Assembly: GCA_016927125.1 (NCBI GenBank)
Contig: JAFGNG010000195.1
Coordinates: 1-18,966, forward strand
Direction: 5' to 3'
DNA: 18,966 nucleotides
Source: Planctomycetota bacterium
GTDB lineage: Bacteria > Planctomycetota > SZUA-567 > JAFGNG01
The notes below the pieces were generated by a model. The model saw only the letters and a list, made by a program, of their open reading frames with translations. It did not search any database and was not told the origin of the DNA. A program made the translations under genes and the position numbers. Shown in pieces: positions 8,494 through 15,717 of this stretch (position 1 is the stretch's first letter; each line of letters starts with the position of its first letter).

Positions 8494-9849
8494 TTAAATT
8501 GGCAGCCAAACCGTAACCGTTGTGCCTTGGTTTACCGTGCTTTCCACAGTAATTTCGCCATTATGATTTTTTATAATAGTCTCACAGATGCTGAGTCCCA
8601 GGCCAATCCCCTTGGCCTTGGCAAGAGGGGAACCCGCGGGGGCGTGTTCGCCCTTGGTGCTGAAGAAGGGGTTGAATATTTGGGAAAGGTTTTCTTCCGG
8701 GATACCAATCCCGGTTTCGGAGATACGGATGTATGCACGGCTAGTGGAGGAGCTGGCCGCGCTGCTGGCGCAACTTGCCCCGGTTTCAACCCGGATTACT
8801 TTCTCGGAGGCTCCCAGAACCGCGTGATAGGAGTTGGTGATGAGGTTTCTGATAACCCTGATGATTTCTTCCTGGTTAAGGCATACTTTAGGAGCATCGT
8901 GATAGGTCACCATCAACTCCACTCCCTGTGTGGAGTACTCCTGCCTTAAGGGAGCAAGGGCTGTCTGGGCGAGCTTGGCCAGGGATGCGGGTTCCCTTTG
9001 GGAGGAAGCCGACCCGGTAAAGATTAACAGGCTTTGCGTAATCTCAGCGGCGCGTAAACTCGTTGCCAGGATAGCTTCCAACCGCTCCCTGACCTTTGGC
9101 TCGAGGGATTTCATTTTGAGCAGAAGTTCGACATATCCAATAATGTCGACATGGATACTATCAAATTCGTGCGCAAGGCCAGCGCTCAAGGTGGTAATGG
9201 CAGCCAGTGATTCCGAGCGGATCCTGGTTCTTTCCATATCTTTCCGCTGACTGCCGTCATGGAAGACGCATAAACTGGAAACCCCTCCCGCGCTGTTGCG
9301 GAACGGCGTGCTGACCAGATCATAAATCCTGCCGTCCCGCAAGCTTGCCTGGCGTTGCAGGGTTTTACCCTTATCGATTACATTTTCCAGGTTGCATTCC
9401 CGGCATACTGGCTCAAAACCTGGCAGAGACTCATGGCAAATCTTGCCGGCCTGATCGCCAAACCACTCGATGGCCCTGTTATTCATATAGCGGACGTGAT
9501 GATCGCGATCGATAATAATCATCCCTTCGCCAATCGCCCCCAGGGAATTATCAATGGCGTGATAACGCTCCTCGGTCTGCTGCAAGACCTTTTCCACCTG
9601 CCGCCGTTCCTCCTTTTCCGCTTCCAGTTCCTGTTCAATCCGGCAATACTGGTTCTGGATGGTGCCGATAATGCAATACAGCAGGATAAAAAGGGTGATT
9701 GCGATTGTGGTATAAGTCATGATGTACAGGGAGGAGAGCGGTTCGGACAGATAAACATTGACGATCGACACAGCCAGGAAGGCCAGCAGGGCAATCCCTA
9801 GGGGCAGGAGGATCTTTAATCTGGTATACTCCATCCTGCGAAGATCCAT
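8494..9849 (-). CDS. Membrane PAS-domain sensor histidine kinase
   Basis: A 451-residue sensor kinase. Two TM helices (about 12-32 and 41-63) with almost no periplasmic loop lead into a short coiled coil (68-95) and a PAS domain (about 96-205). The PAS domain holds a Cys cluster (C138, C149, C152). The HisKA H-box is LSAGLAHEFDSI with H227. The ATPase domain has the N-box with N335 and N339, a G1 box written SETGIGI (377-383), an FFSTKGEHA ATP-lid segment, and GIGLGLSIC as G2. The usual Asp of the G1 box is replaced by E378, and an Ala/Ser-rich insert (357-370) precedes that strand. No receiver domain is attached. The start is supported by GGAG five bases upstream of ATG. The kinase core is a clear paralogue of the next gene upstream, and the two are 87 bases apart on the same strand, so they are probably cotranscribed. 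No cognate response regulator is seen except the receiver in the neighbour. Confidence 0.88.
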   Translation of the reverse strand: MDLRRMEYTRLKILLPLGIALLAFLAVSIVNVYLSEPLSSLYIMTYTTIAITLFILLYCIIGTIQNQYCRIEQELEAEKEERRQVEKVLQQTEERYHAIDNSLGAIGEGMIIIDRDHHVRYMNNRAIEWFGDQAGKICHESLPGFEPVCRECNLENVIDKGKTLQRQASLRDGRIYDLVSTPFRNSAGGVSSLCVFHDGSQRKDMERTRIRSESLAAITTLSAGLAHEFDSIHVDIIGYVELLLKMKSLEPKVRERLEAILATSLRAAEITQSLLIFTGSASSQREPASLAKLAQTALAPLRQEYSTQGVELMVTYHDAPKVCLNQEEIIRVIRNLITNSYHAVLGASEKVIRVETGASCASSAASSSTSRAYIRISETGIGIPEENLSQIFNPFFSTKGEHAPAGSPLAKAKGIGLGLSICETIIKNHNGEITVESTVNQGTTVTVWLPI

Positions 9850-9936
9850 AATTTCTCCGTTTGTCTATCTCGGGGGCTCAGTCATTTATCAGGGAATATC
9901 TGTTGCTGGCGTTAAACGCATATCCCGGAGCTGCAT

Positions 9937-12879
9937 TTATTTTTTTGCCCTGATCTTAAGATTGTAGGTAAGGGCGTTTGAAACCCAGCGCGAGAGCTTG
10001 GCCAGTTCGATCGGCTTCTGGATTAGTCCGAAGATCTCAAACTGCTCATTGGCCTTGGCAAACCTGGAGGTATCCTTACCGGTTATGATAATCACTGCCG
10101 GGCGGTTCTTCTCCGGAATTTCCTGCAATTTCTCCACAAAGGTGAAGCCATCCATGATTGGCATCTGGATATCCACAAACACCAGGTTAACCTCATGTTC
10201 CCGGATGAATTGCAGGGCTTCATTCCCGTTATCGGTGGTAAAAACGCTGTTATCCTTGCGCTCCAATGCGAGTTTCAGCAGATCCCGGGTGGCGGCTTCA
10301 TCATCAAGAACCACCACCAAGGCAGGCTCTTCAATCAGGTTTGATTTAAAGATGCCGCTCTTCCTGTCTTTTGAGGTTTTGTCCGGCTTTTTGATTGGCA
10401 GCCAAATGGTAAAGGTGGTAGATTTGTCCGGTACGCTCTGTACTTCAATTTCACCATCATGGTTCTCAATGATGGTATGGCAGATGCTCAATCCCAGGCC
10501 GGTACCCTTGACCGCGGCCTGCGGGGTGTTCCTGGCATGTTCGCCTTTGCGGGAAAAGAAGGGAGTAAAGATCTTCGAAATATCTTTTTCATGGATCCCG
10601 CAGCCGGTGTCTTTTATTTCGGCAAAGATCCGATTGCCTTGCTTGCCGGTTTTGATTGAGATAACCTTTTTATCTTTACCGAGCATGGCATGCTGGGCGT
10701 TGGTAATAAGGTTAAGGATTACCTGGCCAATCAACCCGGGATCCATGGCGGTAAAGGGAATGGGCTTGAAATCGGTCTTGAACTGGATACCGATACTTTC
10801 AAATTCCGAGCGGACAAGTTCAATGGTATCCTCGATTACCTTGACCAGGTTTGCTGAACCGGGCGCGGCCTGCCGTGACTGGGAGAATGACAGGAGGTTA
10901 TGGGTAACCCCCCTGGCCCGCTGGGCGGCCTTGAGGATACGCTCGATATAACCGCGCACTTCAGGCTCCAGGTTCGGCCATTCCAGCGCCAGTTCTGAAA
11001 AGCCGAGGATCGTGACATTGATATTATTGAATTCATGGGCGACTCCCCCGGCGAGGGTGCCGACAGCAGCCATGCGTTCGCTCCTGACCAACTGGTTTTC
11101 CAAACGCCGGCGTTCCCTAATTTCTTCGGAAAGCCTCTCATTGGCCTGCTGCAATTCCAGGGTCCTTTCCTTGACCCGGTGCTCCAGGCTGTCATGGGCT
11201 TCCCGCAGAGCGTTTTGCGCTTTTCGTTCCAGGGTTTGATCCCGGAAGACCAGGACCACCCCGCTTAAGTTTTCATCGTGGTTTCGGATGGGAGCCGCGC
11301 TCTCCGCAATCGGGCGCCTGAAATTATCTTTGCATAAAAGCTCCACATGCTCAGTGCGCCCGACAATCCCGCCTGAAGCAAGGGCTTTTTCCGCCAGGTT
11401 ACATGCGCTTTCACCGGTGTTTTCATAAACAATCTGGAAAATTTGCGTTAAAGGCTTACCCAAGGCGTCAGCCAGCGACCAACCGGTCAACTCCTCCGCC
11501 ACGGGGTTCATGCGGGTAATCAAGCAGCCTGGGTCGGTAACAATTACGGCATCGCCTATGGAATTCAGCGTGGTTGCCAGGTTATTTTCACTTGCCCGGA
11601 GCGCGTTCTCGCTCTGTTTCTGATCCGTTATATCCATGGCAATGAAGACCGCGCCCCGCACCGTATCCTCGGAGATCAAGGGCGAGATATTCACCCGCAC
11701 CGGGAAGGTCGAGCCGTCGCGTCTGCAGACCTCGCTTTCCAGGCGGCTGAAAGGCTCTTTGGCATTGATGACATCGGCAAACTGTTGGGTGCCATCGCAG
11801 GTTGCAAAAATGGTCTTGACCGGCTTGCTGCGCAGTTCTTCCGCGTTGAATCCGGTAAGGCGTTCGGTGGCGGGATTGACATAGATAATCTGGCCGTCAA
11901 TACTCACCGCCAGGGCAATCTCGCCGATATTTTCGATCATATGGCTCATCAAGCGGAACTGCTGGGAGAGTTCGTGGTAGCTGAAGGCCTCGCCAAGGCT
12001 CAGTTCGGTGGTGAAGGTCTCGCTGTTTTCTTTGGTTACGATAATAAAGCCGCTATCAATGTTGCCGGGGATATTGATCAGTCCCGGCTGTCCGGCGGTA
12101 GCGGGGCTGCCATGGTTATAAGAATATAAAAACTGGAAAGCGAAGTAAGTAAAGGCTTCGCGCTTCTGGCAGAAGGCCGTATCAATCGAGCCGCGGCGCA
12201 GATGCGCCAGGTGCTCCGTTTCGGCATCGACGCAGACGATCTTCACTTCATCGCTCTTACCCGCTTTTTCTATTGCCAGGGCCGCACCGGGACCGCTATT
12301 GCCATCGAAGCCTGCAATCCCCTTTAGGTGGGGATAGCGCTGCAGGTATTCCCCGACCACGGCCTCAGCCCTGGTCGAACTTACATCGAGATCGTTTTCC
12401 GGGCCGAGAATGGTAATGCCGGGGAACTTCTCCAAGCTGCTTTTAAACCCCCGGAAACCAGCGCGCATATTATTGAGGTCCAGAATACCTATCATCAAGA
12501 CTTCGCCCTCTTCCCCAATCAGCCGTACCATCTCCTCGGCCATCGCCACCCCCATCCGGTACCAGTCGGTACCCACATGCGCCAGCCGTTTGCTGTTGGG
12601 AATATCTGAATCCACGGTAACCACCGGGATGCCTTTATCCATGGCTTCATCAATCAGCGGGATTGCGCTCTCATCCCAACCGATCGTCATAATCCCGGCT
12701 ACCCTCCGCTTAATGGCTGACTTCAAGGCTTTGAGGTAAGCGCCGGTATCTTCGTCATCGGTGCCATCGAGCGTAATTTTAATATTATGAGTAGCGGCAA
12801 AACGGCGCAGGATCGGGTGTGCCCGGTTGACAAAAACCGGGTGATGCAGGAGCTTCGAGATCCAGACGTATTCTTCCAT
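9937..12879 (-). CDS. Cytosolic hybrid histidine kinase with sugar-binding-protein sensor, two PAS domains and receiver
   Basis: A 980-residue hybrid kinase. Residues 1-290 have the fold signatures of RbsB-type periplasmic sugar-binding proteins (ISKLLHHPVF strand 1; GIPVVTVDSDIP at 83-94; HVGTDWYRMG at 101-110; GFDGNSGPGAALAIEKAG at 190-207). PAS1 spans about 310-425 and PAS2 about 430-550. A coiled coil (555-600) follows, then HisKA with H615 in GGVAHEFNNI. The ATPase domain has N723, DTGCGI, FFSRKGEHA and GTGLGLSIC. The receiver (853-970) has acidic D859/D860, phosphoacceptor D903, T933 and K955, so all catalytic residues are present. There is no signal peptide and no TM helix anywhere. 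An in-frame TAA at 12910-12912, 11 codons upstream, rules out a longer in-frame start, and GGGAGG lies 6 bases before the ATG. The protein should sense an intracellular ligand, in the manner of LacI-type effector domains. Its own promoter lies at 13002-13029. Confidence 0.9.
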   Translation of the reverse strand: MEEYVWISKLLHHPVFVNRAHPILRRFAATHNIKITLDGTDDEDTGAYLKALKSAIKRRVAGIMTIGWDESAIPLIDEAMDKGIPVVTVDSDIPNSKRLAHVGTDWYRMGVAMAEEMVRLIGEEGEVLMIGILDLNNMRAGFRGFKSSLEKFPGITILGPENDLDVSSTRAEAVVGEYLQRYPHLKGIAGFDGNSGPGAALAIEKAGKSDEVKIVCVDAETEHLAHLRRGSIDTAFCQKREAFTYFAFQFLYSYNHGSPATAGQPGLINIPGNIDSGFIIVTKENSETFTTELSLGEAFSYHELSQQFRLMSHMIENIGEIALAVSIDGQIIYVNPATERLTGFNAEELRSKPVKTIFATCDGTQQFADVINAKEPFSRLESEVCRRDGSTFPVRVNISPLISEDTVRGAVFIAMDITDQKQSENALRASENNLATTLNSIGDAVIVTDPGCLITRMNPVAEELTGWSLADALGKPLTQIFQIVYENTGESACNLAEKALASGGIVGRTEHVELLCKDNFRRPIAESAAPIRNHDENLSGVVLVFRDQTLERKAQNALREAHDSLEHRVKERTLELQQANERLSEEIRERRRLENQLVRSERMAAVGTLAGGVAHEFNNINVTILGFSELALEWPNLEPEVRGYIERILKAAQRARGVTHNLLSFSQSRQAAPGSANLVKVIEDTIELVRSEFESIGIQFKTDFKPIPFTAMDPGLIGQVILNLITNAQHAMLGKDKKVISIKTGKQGNRIFAEIKDTGCGIHEKDISKIFTPFFSRKGEHARNTPQAAVKGTGLGLSICHTIIENHDGEIEVQSVPDKSTTFTIWLPIKKPDKTSKDRKSGIFKSNLIEEPALVVVLDDEAATRDLLKLALERKDNSVFTTDNGNEALQFIREHEVNLVFVDIQMPIMDGFTFVEKLQEIPEKNRPAVIIITGKDTSRFAKANEQFEIFGLIQKPIELAKLSRWVSNALTYNLKIRAKK

Positions 12880-12952
12880 GCTTGGCCTCCCGTGTACATC
12901 CGGTTTTTTTTATCTGCGAGGTGTAGCATTGTTGTGCTTGCTGGAGTTTCAT
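12785..12952 (-). CDS. Possible small upstream ORF overlapping the hybrid kinase start
   Basis: A 55-codon frame starting MKLQQAQQCY that overlaps the first 95 bases of the hybrid kinase in another frame. It has its own strong Shine-Dalgarno site (GGGGAGG, 6 bases before the ATG) and lies about 43 bases downstream of the predicted transcription start. Its codons 14-16 run through an A8 tract. The product resembles nothing I know, and the part overlapping the kinase is probably just a shadow of it. It could be a leader peptide affecting kinase translation. The support is the start region only. Confidence 0.25.
   Translation of the reverse strand: MKLQQAQQCYTSQIKKTGCTREAKHGRIRLDLEAPASPGFCQPGTPDPAPFCRYS
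12886..12891 (-). promoter_or_regulatory. Shine-Dalgarno site of the hybrid kinase gene
   Basis: GGGAGG on the minus strand, 6 bases before ATG 12879. With the in-frame stop at 12910-12912 it fixes the N-terminus and shows that the sugar-binding domain starts without a signal sequence. Confidence 0.8.
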
Positions 12953-12992
12953 ATTCGGCCTCCCCTTGTGCAAACGCAGCAGAATGACCGGA

Positions 12993-13007
12993 TATAACAA
13001 AGTTATA
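12993..13007. promoter_or_regulatory. Perfect dyad over the -10 box, candidate operator
   Basis: TATAAC-AAA-GTTATA is a perfect 6-bp inverted repeat with a 3-base centre. One arm is the -10 hexamer of the promoter for the hybrid kinase, the other falls at or just after the predicted start of transcription. The position suits a repressor site, but an AT-rich six-base dyad could also arise by chance. Confidence 0.35.
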
Positions 13008-13029
13008 GCTTTTTAGCAGGCTTTGTCAA
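13002..13029 (-). promoter_or_regulatory. Sigma70-type promoter upstream of the hybrid histidine kinase
   Basis: On the minus strand a perfect TTGACA (-35, 13024-13029) and TATAAC (-10, 13002-13007, 5/6 to consensus) are separated by 16 bases. It lies after the hairpin that follows flgL. It gives a leader of about 115 bases before the hybrid kinase and about 43 before the small upstream ORF. This is the best promoter match in the window and separates the signalling block from the flagellar operon. Confidence 0.7.
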
Positions 13030-13079
13030 AAGGGAATTCCGGCAAGTTAATAACTCCTTTACCCAACCATGCTTAAAGG

Positions 13080-13109
13080 CAGAGAGGCTTGCTGATGCAA
13101 GCCTCTCTG
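13080..13109 (-). terminator. 13-bp perfect hairpin after flgL, probable terminator
   Basis: A perfect 13-bp stem (outer arm CAGAGAGGCTTGC) with a 4-base loop begins 37 bases after the flgL stop. On the minus strand it is followed only by a weak T run (CCTTTAAG), so it is not a classic intrinsic terminator. Its place between the flagellar operon and the next promoter fits an end-of-operon signal or an mRNA 3'-end stabiliser. Confidence 0.55.
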
Positions 13110-13145
13110 GACGACTGGATTAAAGGTTTGATATGTTTGGAAAGT

Positions 13146-15701
13146 TTAAATGAAATCAACGAGGCTCATCGGGATAATGCTGCCGGCTACGCTTAAGGAA
13201 GCATTGAAGATATTGCTCTCGGCTTGGTATTTTACAATCGCGTCCGCGTAATCCAGGTCAATCCGGGCGGCAAAAATACTGGAAAAGCTGAGTTGCTCAT
13301 CTGCCAGGCGGTTCTTCATCATTTCAAAGCGATCCATAGTGCTCCCAATCTTGGCGCGGCCGTCCAGAACGCGGTCTTGGTCAACATCAAAGTTGGCAAG
13401 TAATTCATGCAGGGTGCCGACGTCATTCGCGTGGCCCGCGTCAATCACATCGGTCAGGGTGCTGAAGACATTTTGCTCACGTTTCTTGCCGGACAACCCC
13501 ATGTCCTGGGGGGCAAGCTCAATATCATTATCCACCAACGGGGTAAGTACCGGGTCGACATCGATATTAACCGAACCATTGATCCCGGAGCTGTTGACCT
13601 CGCTCAGAACAATCCCCATCTCGGGTGGTATAATCACCGGATCAGGGTTAGCAATTGACCCGGTAGCGACCAGGTTGGTATGAGCGGCATCGCTGTACAA
13701 ATTAACTGTAATCGTCGGTCCCGGTGTCGGTGGAGAGGTAATGGTGAGATCCGCATAGAGTTCGCCATTAACGCCGGAATTCACGCCCGCTTCAATGCCA
13801 TTGATGCTCCAGCGGTTGAGCAAATCATTGTCGTCATTGGTTTCAGCCAACTGCGGGCCGTCCTGAATGAGGTGCAGAGTTGCCCCGGCCAGGCGGCTGG
13901 AGATCTGGATAGCCTTGCCGTCATCAGAGATCTTGGCGTAGGTATAGGTGTCGGACTCGTTGATCTCCTGTAGCAAATCGCTGACGGTGGCAAAGGTGGC
14001 TTCCAACTCAATACCAAAATCATCCGCCAGGTATTGCAGATCGACTGAGCCGGTGACATGTTCGTGGAGTGTGCCGGGAGTTCCCACCAGGGTTACGGTG
14101 CCATTCTGCGATGGACCAGCCAGTGAACCGGAGGCGACGAGATCGGTCTTAGTAGGGTCGCTGTAAACCCGTACGGTCCAGGGCGGGCCCCCAAGATCAA
14201 CCACATCGATATACATCTTGCCATCGATATCGGTATCCACGCCTTTCTGTAAACCGTGAAGCTGCCAACCGCTGAGTTGATCCTGGGCGTCATTAGTCTC
14301 TTCAAACGCCTCCACCTGCACGGTTGCCCGGTAACTTTCGGGGAACTGGATCTTGACATTAATATCAGCGTCATCGGCGATATAATTCAGGCGGACAGTC
14401 CCGGAGACGCCGCTGCCGTTATCCGGCGACAGGGTCACGATTCCCTGGCCAGTGGTGGTGGTAACCTGGCCCACAGCGATGCGATCTTCAGGTAATCTGC
14501 CGCTATCCTTGAACGCCTCCACCTGGTAGTCGTTGCCACCGAGGTTGGTGACAGAGAAATAAACATTGTCATCAATGTCGGTGGTGACTCCCTGGGTCAG
14601 CCCGGCGAGCTGATAACTGGAAAGGTTATTGTTGACGTCGCGGGTTTCCTGGAACAAGGGATTGCTCATATCATCCGCGCCGACCGCGATGGTGAGTGGG
14701 GTGCCGTAGTACCCCGGGATATCCGCGAGCAGGGTCTGCTTGGTCAGAGCCGGAACCACTGAGTTGCCGACAATAAAATTATTGCCGGCAACGCTGGACC
14801 CCAGGATCCCCAGGTCGCGCGCGGTGGTGTTATTAGCAATCTCGCTGATAGAAATAGCATTGGCCGCGCCAGTGGTATTGGTAAACACCAACCCGGTGCC
14901 GGCGCTGTTGGCGTCCACCACCACTTCATCATTGGTGGCATCTGCCACTAGGTCGGCAATATCCTCCAGTGTGTCGGCGGTGCTGAGATTAACCTCCACT
15001 CCCTGGGTGATAGTGCCATCGAAATATTCGATATAGATCGAGCCTTCGGCCACGCCGTCGCCCCGGTTGAGATCTTCCAGGCGGGTGCTGGTATCGATGC
15101 CGAGATTGACCTGGGGGGTGAGGATATCCGAGCGCATGGTGGTAACCAGCATACCGAAGACATCGCTGGCCTTGATATTCATCGGCACATAGCTGTTACG
15201 GTCAACCTGCACAGAGATATCATTTTCGTTACCCTTGAAATATACATACTTGGTCCCGACAATTTCGAAGGGCTCTTCGTTGGTATGCGTGCCGCTGAAG
15301 ATGTAACGGTCGCCAATAGAGCGGTTGCCGATAATTAAAAGCTGCTCCAGGATAGCGCCGATCTCAAGCACGGTCGCCTGGCGCATATCGGGGGTGGTAG
15401 TCTCCGACGCCATGCCGGTTACCAGTCCTTCGGCGTTGGTCAGGATATCATTGACATCCTGCAAGGCGCCATCGGAAAGTCCGAGGAAAGATTCGCCCAC
15501 CTCGATATTACGGTTGTACTGGCTGATTTGCTGGATGACGGTCTGGATGCGGATGCCTTCGTTCGCGGCCAGGGGATCGTCAGATGGGTTGATAACCCTC
15601 TGCCCAACCGCCATCTGTTCTTGCACGCGCAGCAAGCGGGAGTAATTGTCCAAGATATTATCAATGGCCGTGTTGGTAGCCATCTTCATAGTAACGCGCA
15701 T
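13146..15701 (-). CDS. flgL: Flagellar hook-associated protein 3 (FlgL), greatly enlarged
   Basis: The N-terminus (MRVTMKMATNTAIDNILDNY, then GQRVINPSDDPLAA at 33-46) and the C-terminus (RIDLDYADAIVKYQAESNIF at 813-832, ending SLVDFI) are the paired D0/D1 helices of FlgL, which joins FlgK to the flagellin filament. At 851 residues it is well over twice the common length of about 300-400. The extra length is inserted in the surface-exposed middle. It comprises a flagellin/hook IN-like segment (about 213-302), three homologous modules (353-446, 468-563, 619-717) and, between the second and third, another IN-like piece (574-615). The modules are related to one in the adjacent FlgK. The start is supported by AGGGG six bases upstream. 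It is the last gene of the flagellar run, 16 bases after flgK, and is followed by a hairpin. It should be exported by the flagellar type III system. Confidence 0.92.
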   Translation of the reverse strand: MRVTMKMATNTAIDNILDNYSRLLRVQEQMAVGQRVINPSDDPLAANEGIRIQTVIQQISQYNRNIEVGESFLGLSDGALQDVNDILTNAEGLVTGMASETTTPDMRQATVLEIGAILEQLLIIGNRSIGDRYIFSGTHTNEEPFEIVGTKYVYFKGNENDISVQVDRNSYVPMNIKASDVFGMLVTTMRSDILTPQVNLGIDTSTRLEDLNRGDGVAEGSIYIEYFDGTITQGVEVNLSTADTLEDIADLVADATNDEVVVDANSAGTGLVFTNTTGAANAISISEIANNTTARDLGILGSSVAGNNFIVGNSVVPALTKQTLLADIPGYYGTPLTIAVGADDMSNPLFQETRDVNNNLSSYQLAGLTQGVTTDIDDNVYFSVTNLGGNDYQVEAFKDSGRLPEDRIAVGQVTTTTGQGIVTLSPDNGSGVSGTVRLNYIADDADINVKIQFPESYRATVQVEAFEETNDAQDQLSGWQLHGLQKGVDTDIDGKMYIDVVDLGGPPWTVRVYSDPTKTDLVASGSLAGPSQNGTVTLVGTPGTLHEHVTGSVDLQYLADDFGIELEATFATVSDLLQEINESDTYTYAKISDDGKAIQISSRLAGATLHLIQDGPQLAETNDDNDLLNRWSINGIEAGVNSGVNGELYADLTITSPPTPGPTITVNLYSDAAHTNLVATGSIANPDPVIIPPEMGIVLSEVNSSGINGSVNIDVDPVLTPLVDNDIELAPQDMGLSGKKREQNVFSTLTDVIDAGHANDVGTLHELLANFDVDQDRVLDGRAKIGSTMDRFEMMKNRLADEQLSFSSIFAARIDLDYADAIVKYQAESNIFNASLSVAGSIIPMSLVDFI
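13551..13847 (-). repeat. Hook-junction module, FlgL copy C
   Basis: Encodes FlgL residues 619-717. It starts AETNDDNDLLNRWSINGIEA, has the core NGELYADL and YSDAAHTNLVATG, and ends GINGSVNIDVD. It is closest to the FlgK copy: the core YSDAA-x-TNLVA-x-G is shared, and the DNA under it matches at about three-quarters of positions. The C-terminal ADD motif of the other copies is changed here. Confidence 0.85.
14013..14300 (-). repeat. Hook-junction module, FlgL copy B
   Basis: Encodes FlgL residues 468-563. The shared pattern is ETNDAQDQLSGWQLHGLQKG, then TDIDGKMYIDV, VRVYSDPTKTDLVASG, NGTVTL and GSVDLQYLADD. It aligns along its whole length with copies A and C and with the FlgK copy. Confidence 0.85.
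14364..14645 (-). repeat. Hook-junction module, FlgL copy A
   Basis: Encodes FlgL residues 353-446. The shared pattern is TRDVNNNLSSYQLAGLTQGV, then TDIDDNVYFSV, YQVEAFKDS, GIVTL and GVSGTVRLNYIADD. It is the most diverged copy in the central YSD..TNLVA strand. Confidence 0.8.
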
Positions 15702-15717
15702 GTTTTTCCCCTTATGC

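Noticed and set aside
9998..10951. 317-codon plus-strand ORF opposite the hybrid kinase
   Set aside because: It is the complement of the ATPase and receiver coding region, which is well conserved on the minus strand; the antisense product has no recognisable domain.
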